A DNA stretch of 33,494 nucleotides from Pirellulales bacterium. Its GTDB lineage: Bacteria > Planctomycetota > Planctomycetia > Pirellulales > JADZDJ01. The position numbers were made by a program, and so were the translations under genes. Positions 23,577-32,345 of the stretch are shown piece after piece. Within the stretch, counting starts at the first letter, position 1. Every line of letters begins with the position of its first letter. The stretch covers positions 1 to 33,494 of the forward strand of contig JADZDJ010000056.1 in assembly GCA_020851115.1 (NCBI GenBank), read 5' to 3'. The notes under the pieces are model-generated. The model was not told where the DNA came from. It worked only from the letters and a program-made list of their open reading frames with translations, and searched no databases.

Positions 23577-25461
23577 AATCGCCAGCAAACTTTACCCGAC
23601 CCAATCGGCCGCAATGACCAACGGCAAATTGCCCAGCGACGCTTCGCTCGATTATCGACGCTGGACAAACCGAATTTTCGATCTGGCGATTGCGGTTCGC
23701 GCGCTAAAGCCGCTGGCATTGGAACTCGGCCTGCCGTCGCCGAGCCAGGAAGCATGGGATGGATCGCTATTTCAAAAGTTGTTGCCACAAGTTGAGCAAC
23801 CCCCGTTTCTCATTGTCGCGGTCACGGGTGGAACGAACACCGGCAAGAGCGTGGTGTTTAATCATCTCGCCGGCGGCAGCGTTAGCCGGTCGCATCCTAA
23901 TGCGACGCAGACGAAGCATCCCGTGTGCATCGTGCCGCGCGATTTTGCCGTGAAGGATTCGCTTGGCGAGGTATTCCCCGATTTTCAATTGCGACCGTGG
24001 AGAAGCGATGACGACCCGCTGTTGGAATGCGACGAGCAATTGCTGTTAGTTCGGGACGATCCCACGGGGCAGCAGCCGGCGCGATTGCTGCTGCTGGATA
24101 CGCCCGACATTGATGGGACGCTCAAGGCGAACTGGCGGCGCGCCGATTTGATTCGCCACGCGGCCGATGTACGTGTTTGTGTGCTGACGCAACAGAAGTA
24201 TAACGACGCCGCCATTCGCGAATTCTTTCGCGCGGCCGCTGAGGCGGAAAAAACGGTGCTCGTGGCGTTCAACATGGTTCACTGGCCGCGGCAACGCGAT
24301 TTATGCTACGGCTGGCTCGATCAGTTTTGTCGCGCGACAGGCATCGAGCCGGCGGCCGCGTATGCCGTGCCGTGGGACTCCGACGCCGCCGATGAGAATC
24401 GATTGCCGTTTCATCCTTTGACGGAAGGCGCGACGGACCTGCGCGAAGACTTGGCTGAGTTGCGCTTCGATGCGATTAAGATTCGTTCGCTCACCGGCAG
24501 TTTGCGACAAGTGATCGATCCAAACGACGGATTGCCGCGTTTTTTATCGAGTATCGATCGCCGAGCCAACGAGTATGCTGGCGCCCGCGACTTGCTCGAC
24601 CACGACATTCGCAAGCAAGACGTCGAATTGCCCGATCTGCCACGACGGCTAGTGTGGCAGGAAATTTGGAACTGGCTCGACTCGCGGCGCACGAAATTCG
24701 ACCGCTGGATTCACGGGGCGTACCGATCGCTCGGGCAGGTGGTTGCTCGGCTTTGGCAGCGCGATCCGCAGGATGCGCTGCACGCCTTTCGCATTGCGGA
24801 CTTCGATCAATTGCAATTGGCGCTGGCAGTCAAACTCGATCAACTGGATCGACTCCGCCGCGGCGGCAACGAGATTCTGTCGCGCGAATTGGATGGAGTG
24901 CTGGGCGGGCTTGAGCGAGACCGCTTATTCGCGGAACTCCGTCGTCGCCACGCCGAAGCGCCGCTTGTGACCGACGGCTACCGTCAGTTTATCCGCGAGC
25001 AGTTGGATGCGTTCGAGCGGCAGAATCCAGCGCTCGTCAAAGGTGTCTCGTGGGCGATGATCGCCACGGCGGTCGTGCGGCCGGCCATTAGCGTTGGTTT
25101 GGCGATTGTCGGGGCGCACGGCGTCGAAATGGCGGCAGGACACTGGGCCTTGTCGTGGGCGGGCGACGTGGCCATGGGGACGGCCAGCGTGGCGGCCGGT
25201 GAAGCGGTTGCGATTCCCACAGGCCAATTGGCGCTGAAAACGCTGTTGAGCGGTCTGTTTGCGCGATTCTATTTCGAACGCGTGAAGCTGCTGACAAAGA
25301 CAATGGACGACGTGGTGCTTGGGCCGCTCGTCGATCGTCTGAATCGCTTGGCAGAGGCTCGACACGACCCCGCACGAATGCGGGCAGACCACTTACTTTT
25401 GGAACTACGACGCTCGCTGCGAGAGACCGTCGCAGAAGGGCATCACGGTTTTGACTCTTGA
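23569..25461 (+). CDS. P-loop GTPase with C-terminal hydrophobic region, dynamin-like (first of pair)
   Basis: A 630-residue GTP-binding protein. G1 is G87-GTNT-GKS94, G2 is probably the threonine in NATQTKHPV, and G3 is D177-TPDID-G183. The G4 position reads VAFNMVH rather than the normal (N/T)KxD, so guanine specificity is not assured. After the G domain comes a long helical region (about 300-490) and then a hydrophobic, Ala/Val/Gly-rich segment (about 495-560) that could insert in membrane, followed by a basic helical tail. This layout resembles bacterial dynamin-like proteins and related YfjP-type GTPases. It overlaps the upstream membrane gene by 8 bases, and a paralogue-like gene follows 25 bases later. 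Confidence 0.75.
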   Translation: MAEIASKLYPTQSAAMTNGKLPSDASLDYRRWTNRIFDLAIAVRALKPLALELGLPSPSQEAWDGSLFQKLLPQVEQPPFLIVAVTGGTNTGKSVVFNHLAGGSVSRSHPNATQTKHPVCIVPRDFAVKDSLGEVFPDFQLRPWRSDDDPLLECDEQLLLVRDDPTGQQPARLLLLDTPDIDGTLKANWRRADLIRHAADVRVCVLTQQKYNDAAIREFFRAAAEAEKTVLVAFNMVHWPRQRDLCYGWLDQFCRATGIEPAAAYAVPWDSDAADENRLPFHPLTEGATDLREDLAELRFDAIKIRSLTGSLRQVIDPNDGLPRFLSSIDRRANEYAGARDLLDHDIRKQDVELPDLPRRLVWQEIWNWLDSRRTKFDRWIHGAYRSLGQVVARLWQRDPQDALHAFRIADFDQLQLALAVKLDQLDRLRRGGNEILSRELDGVLGGLERDRLFAELRRRHAEAPLVTDGYRQFIREQLDAFERQNPALVKGVSWAMIATAVVRPAISVGLAIVGAHGVEMAAGHWALSWAGDVAMGTASVAAGEAVAIPTGQLALKTLLSGLFARFYFERVKLLTKTMDDVVLGPLVDRLNRLAEARHDPARMRADHLLLELRRSLRETVAEGHHGFDS

Positions 25462-25486
25462 ACCTCAATCCGGACTCTGACAGCCC

Positions 25487-27421
25487 ATGATGGAAGATTT
25501 CAGCAATGAACTGCGGCTGGCCGACTTCGATCGGCTACTGGCGGCGGCGCACCGCTGGGCTGAGGCATCTCCGGCGTGGCCGGCGTTCGATCGAGCCAAG
25601 GCATTGTGGGCGCGAATTTCGCCGCGGCTGGAGCATTTGCGTGTCGATCTAGATCGGGTGCTCGTGGTTGGCGCGGTCGGCGGTAGTGGGACCGGCAAGA
25701 GCACGCTGCTCAACGCACTGGTCGGACAACGCGTTTGCCAGGCCGGCGACATCGAACGGCCAACGACGCGGCGGCCGGTCGTGCTGGCGCATCCCGATGT
25801 CGATTTGTCGTTCCTGAAGTTCGAGGAGGGCGAGCCCGAAGTTCACCGGCTGGCAACGCCGATCCTCAAGCAGTTGATTTTGGTTGACTGTCCGGATCCG
25901 GATACTCAGGATTCAGGCATCGCTGCGCAGGAACCAGGTGCGAAAAGTCAGGATGAGAAAAGAGAACCGTCTGGCAGCATTCCCCATTCCCCATTCTCCA
26001 CTCGTCATTCCGAAACCAACCGCAACCTCGACACCCTCCGCCGCGTACTTCCCAATTGCGACGTTCTGCTGTATGTCGGAACGGCGCAAAAGTACAAGAC
26101 GCATGCGGTTGCCCAGGAAGTGTTGCGGCACGCTCATGGGCGACAAGCAGTGTTCGTGCAGACTCATGCCAACCTCGATGACGACATTACTGAGGATTGG
26201 CAACGGGAGCTGGAATCGCAGGGCTACGAAGTGCCCCGAATGTTTCGGCTCGACGGCGAAGAGGCAATTGCGCGGGCCGAGCAACATTTGCCGTCTCAGC
26301 CAGAATTTCTGCGACTCGTCGATTTTTTGCACGAGGAACTCGCCGGTCGGGCACGGCATCGAATTCTGCGGGCCAACGCACTCGATTTGCTCGAGTGGTT
26401 CTTGCAGCAATCGCAGCACGACATCGACTCGGCACTGCCGAACGTGAAGCAATTGGAATCCGCCATTCCTACCCAGCGGGCGGAACTGTTCCAGGCGGTA
26501 CGTGCGCATCTTCAGCAACAGTTGAGCGGCAAGCAAGGTGTTTGGCGGGCGCGATTGCTGCGCGATGTGGCGTTGCGCTGGGGCTGGGGGCCGTTGGCGG
26601 CATTCATTCGGTTGTTTGGCGCGGCCAGATCGCTCTTACGCTTCGCGCCGGCTTTGCGGGCGCGCGGTTTGGCGCCGATGCTCATCGCTGGCGGTTGGGG
26701 CGTCGGTAAAGCAGTGGCGGACAAAGTGCGAGAGTCGTTGGCCGAAGACCGCTGGCTGGCGGCGGCGGATTTGGGAATTCATCCAGGTGAAGTGGCGCGG
26801 ACGACGAGCGTGCTCGCTGGTCTGGCCAGTGCGGCGGAGGTGGATGTTTCGTCAGCCGCGGCGAAGTCGACAGCGACGATCGACGAAGATTCTCTCGCGC
26901 TGGCCGCACGGCGCTTGTATCAGCAGGTTGACGCCGAAGTGGAAGCGGCAATCGAGCGCCGTGTAGCTCGCAGAGCCGGTGCGATCTTCCACTTTTTGCT
27001 GGAAGTTCTGTTCATTTCTTTGCCGGCCATGCTGCTGTTTCGACTGGCAAAGAATTTTTTCTACGATCATTTATGGCTGGCATTGGATAAGCCGCTCTTG
27101 GGAATTGATTTTCTCGTTCAATCGGCGCTGTGGGTGTTGGTGTGGGGACTGTTGCTGCGCGGCTGGTTGGCATGGAGATTGCAACGGGGACTGAGACGCG
27201 ATTTGTCGGCGATTACCGATCGACTTTCGCCTAATGATGCGCTTGGCCCGTTGTTTGAGGAATTTACGCGGGCGGTAGCAACGGTTCGCAACCACGCCAG
27301 CGCCATGACGCCCATTCGCAACGAAGCGCAGCGACTACGCGACGATATGGAGTCGTCAGACCCGTGGCAACTTGGGCGATTAAGGCCGCTTGCTGAGAGT
27401 GCTCTTCACGCTCAGTCGTGA
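25487..27421 (+). CDS. P-loop GTPase with C-terminal membrane segments, dynamin-like (second of pair)
   Basis: A 644-residue partner of the preceding GTPase. G1 is GGSGTGKST (residues 65-73), G2 lies in ERPTTRRPV (T93/T94), and G3 is D134-CPDPDT. The G4 region VQTHANLDDD departs from (N/T)KxD. Two hydrophobic stretches near residues 500-518 and 540-565 (FLLEVLFISLPAMLLF; FLVQSALWVLVWGLLL) suggest a membrane hairpin. About 36 residues (141-176) after G3 are Ser/Pro/Gln-rich and have no counterpart in the first GTPase; they are encoded partly by a tandem heptamer repeat. Tandem dynamin-like GTPases usually act as a heteromeric membrane-remodelling pair. An intrinsic terminator follows directly. 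Confidence 0.75.
   Translation: MMEDFSNELRLADFDRLLAAAHRWAEASPAWPAFDRAKALWARISPRLEHLRVDLDRVLVVGAVGGSGTGKSTLLNALVGQRVCQAGDIERPTTRRPVVLAHPDVDLSFLKFEEGEPEVHRLATPILKQLILVDCPDPDTQDSGIAAQEPGAKSQDEKREPSGSIPHSPFSTRHSETNRNLDTLRRVLPNCDVLLYVGTAQKYKTHAVAQEVLRHAHGRQAVFVQTHANLDDDITEDWQRELESQGYEVPRMFRLDGEEAIARAEQHLPSQPEFLRLVDFLHEELAGRARHRILRANALDLLEWFLQQSQHDIDSALPNVKQLESAIPTQRAELFQAVRAHLQQQLSGKQGVWRARLLRDVALRWGWGPLAAFIRLFGAARSLLRFAPALRARGLAPMLIAGGWGVGKAVADKVRESLAEDRWLAAADLGIHPGEVARTTSVLAGLASAAEVDVSSAAAKSTATIDEDSLALAARRLYQQVDAEVEAAIERRVARRAGAIFHFLLEVLFISLPAMLLFRLAKNFFYDHLWLALDKPLLGIDFLVQSALWVLVWGLLLRGWLAWRLQRGLRRDLSAITDRLSPNDALGPLFEEFTRAVATVRNHASAMTPIRNEAQRLRDDMESSDPWQLGRLRPLAESALHAQS
25979..26013 (+). repeat. 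Tandem heptamer tract inside a GTPase gene
   Basis: Five consecutive 7-base units read ATTCCCC, ATTCCCC, ATTCTCC, ACTCGTC and ATTCCGA. Upstream (about 25910-25955) lies a second loose series of CAGGA-type units. The type is that of intergenic short tandem repeats, yet here it is read in frame as SIPHSPFSTRHSE. Confidence 0.65.
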
Positions 27422-27422
27422 A

Positions 27423-27445
27423 GCTGCAGCGGACTGCGGTTTTTT
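27423..27445 (+). terminator. Intrinsic terminator of GTPase operon
   Basis: CTGCAG (27424-27429) pairs with CTGCGG (27434-27439, one G-U pair) around a CGGA tetraloop, directly followed by six Ts (27440-27445). It starts two bases after the stop codon. A second pairing, TGCGGT with ACCGCA just downstream, could serve the opposite strand. Confidence 0.65.
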
Positions 27446-27522
27446 ATGCGCCGACCGCAAATTGCCCGCGAGGAGTTGGGCACTATACTTCCCTCGCTGC
27501 GGAACCCGATGCATGCATTGAT

Positions 27523-28296
27523 TTATTGAAGTGCTGGGAAATCTAGCCCGTATCTGCGGCTCAATGCTTGTCGCAACTGCTCGCCACGGCGGTTGATGGC
27601 CAGGCATTGCTCGCGGTGTTGCTTCGCAGCGGAACTCCAGCCTTGGCCGGCGGCCCCTTGGCGGGAAGCAATGTCGTCGCTTCCCAGGAGTGACTCGGCA
27701 CTGCGACTATTGGCAACACCTTGGTCGTACCAGGCGGCGATGTCGCGTCCGATGGCGACAGCTTGTGGATCGACGCCGGTCGTGCTGAGTTGTCGCATGG
27801 CGGTGGCGGCGTATTCGTAGGCCGACGTCTGGTTTGAAACAAACGATATTGCATTGGCGGCCGTCAATTGTGGTGGCGCAGATCGCATGGCGGCTTCGCG
27901 CGCCATGATGCTATTGAGCTTGTTCCAATAGGCGAGCGTTCGCTGGCCGGTGCTCGAAGCCGCTGGCGTTTGCTTGGCTGAGGGCGCTGTGGGTCGCTCG
28001 AATTCGACGTGGACCTGATTCCCTGGATTTGATTTGTCCGCGGCGCGAAGCATCGCGACTTCGCTCCGCAGCCGTCGAATTTCTGCTGCGGTTGATGAAG
28101 ATTCCGAGGCGGCAACTCCTGTCGCTGCTGCCAAGTTAGATTTGACCGAAGCTGCAGCGACACGATTTGACTCGCTGGTTCCGCGAGTCATCGAGTACAG
28201 CGCGATCACCCCACCGCCAAGGCCGACGAAGAACATGACGGCAAAACCAACCCAAGATTTTTTGTTGGACGAGTTTGCCTGCAATTCGGCTATCAT
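27523..28296 (-). CDS. Single-pass membrane-anchored hypothetical protein
   Basis: A 257-residue protein I do not recognise. A short N-terminal tail is followed by one membrane segment (about residues 14-36, WVGFAVMFFVGLGGGVIALY). A Ser/Ala-rich stretch with a short coiled-coil candidate follows (EIRRLRSEVAMLRA, about residues 73-86). The C-terminal helical domain (about 118-257) begins LAYWNKLNSIMAREAAMRSA and ends LRQALSRRYGLDFPAL. ATG at 28296 is chosen because the farther-upstream frame lacks any sensible start and runs into hairpin repeats. It converges on the GTPase operon 101 bases away and follows the lactone oxidase gene on the same strand. The domain facing outward is the likely functional part. 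Confidence 0.65.
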   Translation of the reverse strand: MIAELQANSSNKKSWVGFAVMFFVGLGGGVIALYSMTRGTSESNRVAAASVKSNLAAATGVAASESSSTAAEIRRLRSEVAMLRAADKSNPGNQVHVEFERPTAPSAKQTPAASSTGQRTLAYWNKLNSIMAREAAMRSAPPQLTAANAISFVSNQTSAYEYAATAMRQLSTTGVDPQAVAIGRDIAAWYDQGVANSRSAESLLGSDDIASRQGAAGQGWSSAAKQHREQCLAINRRGEQLRQALSRRYGLDFPALQ

Positions 28297-28325
28297 CGGT
28301 GATCCCCGAAGTTGTTGAGCCGCAG

Positions 28326-28384
28326 GGCAGGCGTTCTGGCCTGCCGGGTTGGATTGAATTGATTCGGGAAGCAGGAATGCCTGC
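28326..28384. repeat. Two related GGCAGG-type hairpins
   Basis: GGCAGGC (28326-28332) pairs with GCCTGCC (28339-28345) around a 6-base loop. A second, related hairpin is GCAGG (28371-28375) with CCTGC (28380-28384) and a 4-base loop. They fill the gap between the oxidase 3' end and the next start. This could be an intergenic repeat family or terminator-like structure without a T-run. Confidence 0.5.
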
Positions 28385-28394
28385 CCCACACAAC

Positions 28395-29834
28395 TCAAGA
28401 ATAGCTTGCAGGGAAGAGTGTGTTTTCCAGCCAGGAATTGCGAAATACGCCGTCAGGGTCGCTCGTTTGGCAAGCCCGCTGAAACTCGGGCAGGCGCGGA
28501 TAAAGCCGCTGAATTTGCTCGCGATCCAAAGGGCAAACTTTCCCCCAATGTGGACGAGCTTCGAAGAGTGCGGCCATGCTTGCGGCGAGAAACTTGGCGA
28601 ATTTGAAGAAGCCGTCGCGCTGGCTTGGCCGGGCGTAGCTGATGAAACTGAGCGCGTAATAAGGCTCGTCGCCGCCGCTTGACATCGAAATTAGCGTGTC
28701 GTCGGGAAGGACGCGGCGGATGCAGATTGCGTAATGATGCGAGTAGCTGCCGACCGACTGCATTAGCTCGTCGAACAGGCCAAGTCGTTCGAGTTGTTGT
28801 GCTGTGGTGTTTGAAACCGCCTCAGAGTTCCCGGAAAAACTTTCGAGAATCTCTCGGGCGAACGTTACGGCGCCGGAAAGGTTCGACAGGCGCACGAAAA
28901 CCTCGATTTCAATATGGCGAAATAGTTCATGCTCCATGATGAGCATTTTGTTGGAATCATCGATCACTCGCCAATTGCGAACGACAAACAGCGAGAGAAA
29001 GTGGCGGTAAAAAAACTTGACGCCGCGTCGTGGATTGAGAACCTGTACGAGCAATTTCACGATCAAATGCAGCGCCAAGTCGATCGTCAAATACCAGTAG
29101 ACTCGATAGATCGCCGCCCGCCGGCTGCGTGGGGCATCGACTTCACGCCGGTGTTGACCGACGAACTTCCAAAGCCACGGTAGCAAGTAGAACTGCTGCA
29201 GCGGATAGTCACGCTCGGCTGCGAGCACTTCATCGAGCGCCGAGTAAAATCGAACGAACTCTTCGATGTTGTACCTGGCTCGGCAACCGATCTTCACCGC
29301 GACGATGACGCCTAGGCATCCGATCGAACATTTTGCGGCCTGAAGTTCGACGCCGTTGGAAATTGTACGGATGATCGGCTGGCCCGATTGAGGATCGTAG
29401 CTGGCCAACCGCACTTCGGTGAGATAGTGTGATAAGCAGTGCTTGCCCGATCCGTGCGTTCCTGTGGAAATGGCGCCCGCGATCGATTGCTCGCTGATCA
29501 GCCCCAGCGTCGGGAGCGTCGCGCCGGCTTGCTGCGATAATTCCGCCAGCGCGCGCTTGATCTGACAACCGCCGCCGAGGGTGGCCACGTAGCCGTCGCC
29601 GGATTTTTCGACAGCCACTTGGTCGAAGTGCCGCAGATCGACCAGCACATCGTCGATCGCCGGCGCATCGCTCCACGAGTGTAAGCGACCGACGACGCGG
29701 ATTTTCCGGCCCTTGCATTGGGCCAGAAAATCGAGCAATTCGGCTTCGCAGCGCGGCGCGACCGCCAGTCGCGGGCAAATGGTTAGATTTCCGCCGAAAT
29801 TTTTCTGCCGGCGAATCGTGGACAGTTTCGCCAT
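28395..29834 (-). CDS. FAD-linked sugar-lactone oxidase (ALO/GULO-type)
   Basis: A vanillyl-alcohol-oxidase-fold flavoprotein that oxidises aldonolactones or polyols. The 479 residues show the PCMH FAD-binding domain: VVGRLHSW (47-54), with H52 at the position that carries FAD covalently in arabinonolactone and gulonolactone oxidases, the SIAGAISTGTHGSG loop (117-130), and CSIGCLGVIVAVKIGC. The C-terminal ALO domain ends with the diagnostic HWGK (ARPHWGKVCP) and DPDGVFRNSW. Oxidases of this class pass electrons to oxygen and release hydrogen peroxide, though some are dehydrogenases. It follows tpx by 13 bases on the same strand. The natural substrate is unknown. Confidence 0.88.
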   Translation of the reverse strand: MAKLSTIRRQKNFGGNLTICPRLAVAPRCEAELLDFLAQCKGRKIRVVGRLHSWSDAPAIDDVLVDLRHFDQVAVEKSGDGYVATLGGGCQIKRALAELSQQAGATLPTLGLISEQSIAGAISTGTHGSGKHCLSHYLTEVRLASYDPQSGQPIIRTISNGVELQAAKCSIGCLGVIVAVKIGCRARYNIEEFVRFYSALDEVLAAERDYPLQQFYLLPWLWKFVGQHRREVDAPRSRRAAIYRVYWYLTIDLALHLIVKLLVQVLNPRRGVKFFYRHFLSLFVVRNWRVIDDSNKMLIMEHELFRHIEIEVFVRLSNLSGAVTFAREILESFSGNSEAVSNTTAQQLERLGLFDELMQSVGSYSHHYAICIRRVLPDDTLISMSSGGDEPYYALSFISYARPSQRDGFFKFAKFLAASMAALFEARPHWGKVCPLDREQIQRLYPRLPEFQRACQTSDPDGVFRNSWLENTLFPASYS

Positions 29835-29847
29835 CGGCCATAGTTGC

Positions 29848-30369
29848 TTACAGCAGAGACTTCAGCGCCTTCAGAGCCGCATCGTAATTTGGCTCGTCGG
29901 CGACTTCCTTCACTTGTTCGGCGTAGACGACTTTGCCGTCTTTATCGAGTACAAACGTGCCGCGAGCGAGGATTTTCAGCTCTTCGATGAGCATCCCCCA
30001 GTTCTTGCCGAAGCTGCGATCTTGATAATCGCTGGCACTGCGCAAGCCCTTGATATTTTCGGCGCCGCAGAATCGATTCATGGCAAAGGGCAGGTCGAGG
30101 CTGACGGTGAGAGCATTGATCTTTTCGCCGAGCGCGCCCAGCTCTTCACTGAATTTTTTCGTTTGTTTTTGGCAAACGGGAGTATCGAGCGATGGGACCA
30201 CGCTGATGATCGTTGGTTTGCCTTTCAAATCGGCGGGGTGAATTGTTTTCATTTCCCCCCCCTCGAACGCATGCAGCGTGAAATCAGGGGCCGGGCCACC
30301 AGTCTTGACCGCCTCGCCTGCTAAGGTGAGCGGATTTCCTTTGAACGTCACTGCGCCAGAACGTGCCAT
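29848..30369 (-). CDS. tpx: Thiol peroxidase, atypical 2-Cys peroxiredoxin
   Basis: Reduces hydrogen and lipid peroxides using thioredoxin. The 173-residue length fits Tpx. The peroxidatic C66 is in PSLDTPVCQKQTKKF, preceded by the conserved S/T pair of the active site. The resolving C101 lies in FAMNRFCGAENIKGL, 35 residues later, close to the spacing of E. coli Tpx (34). The start MARSGAVTFKGNPLTLAGE and the VVYAEQVKEVADEPNYDAAL end are typical. ATG at 30369. It heads a two-gene operon with the ALO-type oxidase 13 bases downstream. Confidence 0.96.
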   Translation of the reverse strand: MARSGAVTFKGNPLTLAGEAVKTGGPAPDFTLHAFEGGEMKTIHPADLKGKPTIISVVPSLDTPVCQKQTKKFSEELGALGEKINALTVSLDLPFAMNRFCGAENIKGLRSASDYQDRSFGKNWGMLIEELKILARGTFVLDKDGKVVYAEQVKEVADEPNYDAALKALKSLL

Positions 30370-30690
30370 GATTGGAACCTCGCATAGTTAGTGGTGAATT
30401 CGTTTGCGGGAGGGAAGACTTTTTGCTAAATGAACGCAACCGAGCCTCGATCGACAAGGCGAATCGCTCCCTACCCGTATATGTCAAATGCGGGTGACGG
30501 GCATAAGGGAAATTCCGCCTATGCGCCAGTATCGCCGATAGCACTTTGGCAACAAGGGGTTCAATTTGCCATTGTGGCGTCTGGATGGTTTTGTTACTCT
30601 CCGCCTCTCCGTGGACCGACCCAGAAGCGCGGATGCCAAGGATGGTATCGCGACGGTGCTTGCGGATGACTTGGAGGGAGCCGCCGGCCG
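30370..30690. other. Intergenic region between divergent tpx and Pro/Ala-rich protein genes
   Basis: About 320 bases with no supported gene. It should hold two divergent promoters. GGAGG occurs at about 30677-30681, some 10 bases before the plus-strand ATG. No OxyR-like or other operator stands out. Confidence 0.35.
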
Positions 30691-31560
30691 ATGCAATCAT
30701 CGACCGCCATTGCGTTTCGAGCGTTAATCATGCTGGTCTTTCTGATCAGTGTGCCGCTGCTGGCTATTTTCGGGAATGATTTGCCCGAAGTGCTCAAAAA
30801 GCTGATCGATGGACGCTTGTCCGTGCAATTGACTGAGCAGCCCAAAGCCGCCGACGGCCAAAATGTTTCTACATCGGCCCCTGCTGGTATTGCACAGCCG
30901 ACGGTGCCGAACAATCCCTTTGCCGGGCAATCCCCCTATCGCGCAGCGCCAACAACAGCAATTCAAGCGACGCCAACTGTGCCGCCGCTCCAGCCGATCG
31001 CGTCACCCATCGCGGTGCATAAGGCCGCGGAATTAGCCAATCCAGCGGAAAAGTCGCCGGTTTCGACACCCGCTGCGATCACCACGACGAGCAACGTAGC
31101 GCCAACAATCAATGCAGTTGCGGCGTCTGCTGTCGCAAGCGCATTCGACAACGCTTCGGCAATTGCGCCATCAAGGTCGCCAGTAGAGTGGCCTTCGCCG
31201 TCGTCAAAACAGCCTGAATCATTTCAGTCGCCGCCTGATTCTCGGCCGATTGCGGCGCCAGAATCGATGCGTCAAAACAACTTGGAGGAAGCTCATTCCG
31301 GCAGTTCCAATCAAGCCATCGGTAGTGGCGATGATAAATTTCGCCAGGCAGAAGGACGCTTGCGGCAGCTAGGAGCGACGCAGTACGTGCTCGAAACATG
31401 GGGGCCACAGAACGACCGTTATCGATTTGCCTGCCGCATGGCAGTCGGTCGAAATGTTGGCGTCACTCAGCACTTTGAAGCGATCGAAAGCGACCCCTGG
31501 AGCGCCATGGAAGAAGTGTTGCGTCAGGTGGAACAGTGGCAGAGAAAGGAATCTCTTTAG
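30691..31560 (+). CDS. Membrane-anchored Pro/Ala-rich protein with conserved C-terminal domain
   Basis: A 289-residue hypothetical protein. One N-terminal membrane segment (about residues 9-28, FRALIMLVFLISVPLLAIFG) is followed by a long low-complexity linker rich in Ala, Pro, Ser and Thr (about 50-205). A compact C-terminal domain (about 215-289) reads RLRQLGATQYVLETWGPQ, then RFACRMAVGRNVGVTQHFEA and DPWSAMEEVLRQVEQWQ. I recall this short domain (LGA-x-xYxLE-xWG...YRF-CRMA...HFEA) at the C-terminus of other planctomycete proteins, function unknown. The codon use is like the neighbours. The anchor plus linker places the domain in the periplasm-like space. ATG at 30691 is preceded by GGAGG about 10 bases upstream. 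Confidence 0.7.
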   Translation: MQSSTAIAFRALIMLVFLISVPLLAIFGNDLPEVLKKLIDGRLSVQLTEQPKAADGQNVSTSAPAGIAQPTVPNNPFAGQSPYRAAPTTAIQATPTVPPLQPIASPIAVHKAAELANPAEKSPVSTPAAITTTSNVAPTINAVAASAVASAFDNASAIAPSRSPVEWPSPSSKQPESFQSPPDSRPIAAPESMRQNNLEEAHSGSSNQAIGSGDDKFRQAEGRLRQLGATQYVLETWGPQNDRYRFACRMAVGRNVGVTQHFEAIESDPWSAMEEVLRQVEQWQRKESL

Positions 31561-32345
31561 TTCTGGTCTGCCTTCAAAAAGCTGGTCCATGTGTTATGAG
31601 AGTTTCATGAGCAAGCGCCGGCAAACTCTCGGCCAACATTGCGTGGAACAAACCTGGATCAACCATGACCTGACGCAATACCAGTTTCTTTCAGGTCAAT
31701 TCCGAACTATTTGCCGCAGCTGCCGTAATTCTTTGCAGGCATGTGGTCAATTCAGTCGAAATCGCTGATTTGTCCTACTTGCCCTAGCCAAAGTGGCCGA
31801 TATAATCGAGATCAGCCGTAAAAGACATGTCTTTCATGGCTGAGAACCACGCGAAGGACCGAGTTTCAACGGTTTTGCCTATAGCCGACCCAGGTCGTCT
31901 CGGCGAAACATCTTCGGTTTGCCAATCAGTAATTCTTTTTCTGGCGGCAAACACTCCTTTACAGGTCTCGAAGCGTTGGTTATAGTTTGGGGCTTCCCAC
32001 TTGGAGCCCAAGTTTGTTAGAAAAGTTGGATCGAGGGGAAGGAGTTGGTTCTGGGAGAGTTTTTAGCCACAGGTCATTCGCATCGCGAATGGACTACGCT
32101 GGCAGAATGAAAGCTCTGCTTTGCTCAGAGGTTAGTGGCTGGATTCGACGGCCGGGTTCTTGCGGTAGCGCATTCACGATTACTGGCGTGAGTTGCGGCA
32201 AGGCTTGGCTGATGGCGAATTCGGCCTCTGCTCTCTGAGGGCAGTTGGTAAGTAATCGTTCGGCGACGGCTGGCGGTGGCTTGCTGAATCGATCTTTGAC
32301 AATTTGGTTGCAAGTAATTGGCATCTTGTAAAAGAAAAGAACTGG

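Noticed and set aside
31607-31768. 53-codon frame with a CxxC-like pattern (CRSCRNSLQAC)
   Set aside because: Too short and without a ribosome site or recognisable family; mentioned only in the intergenic entry.
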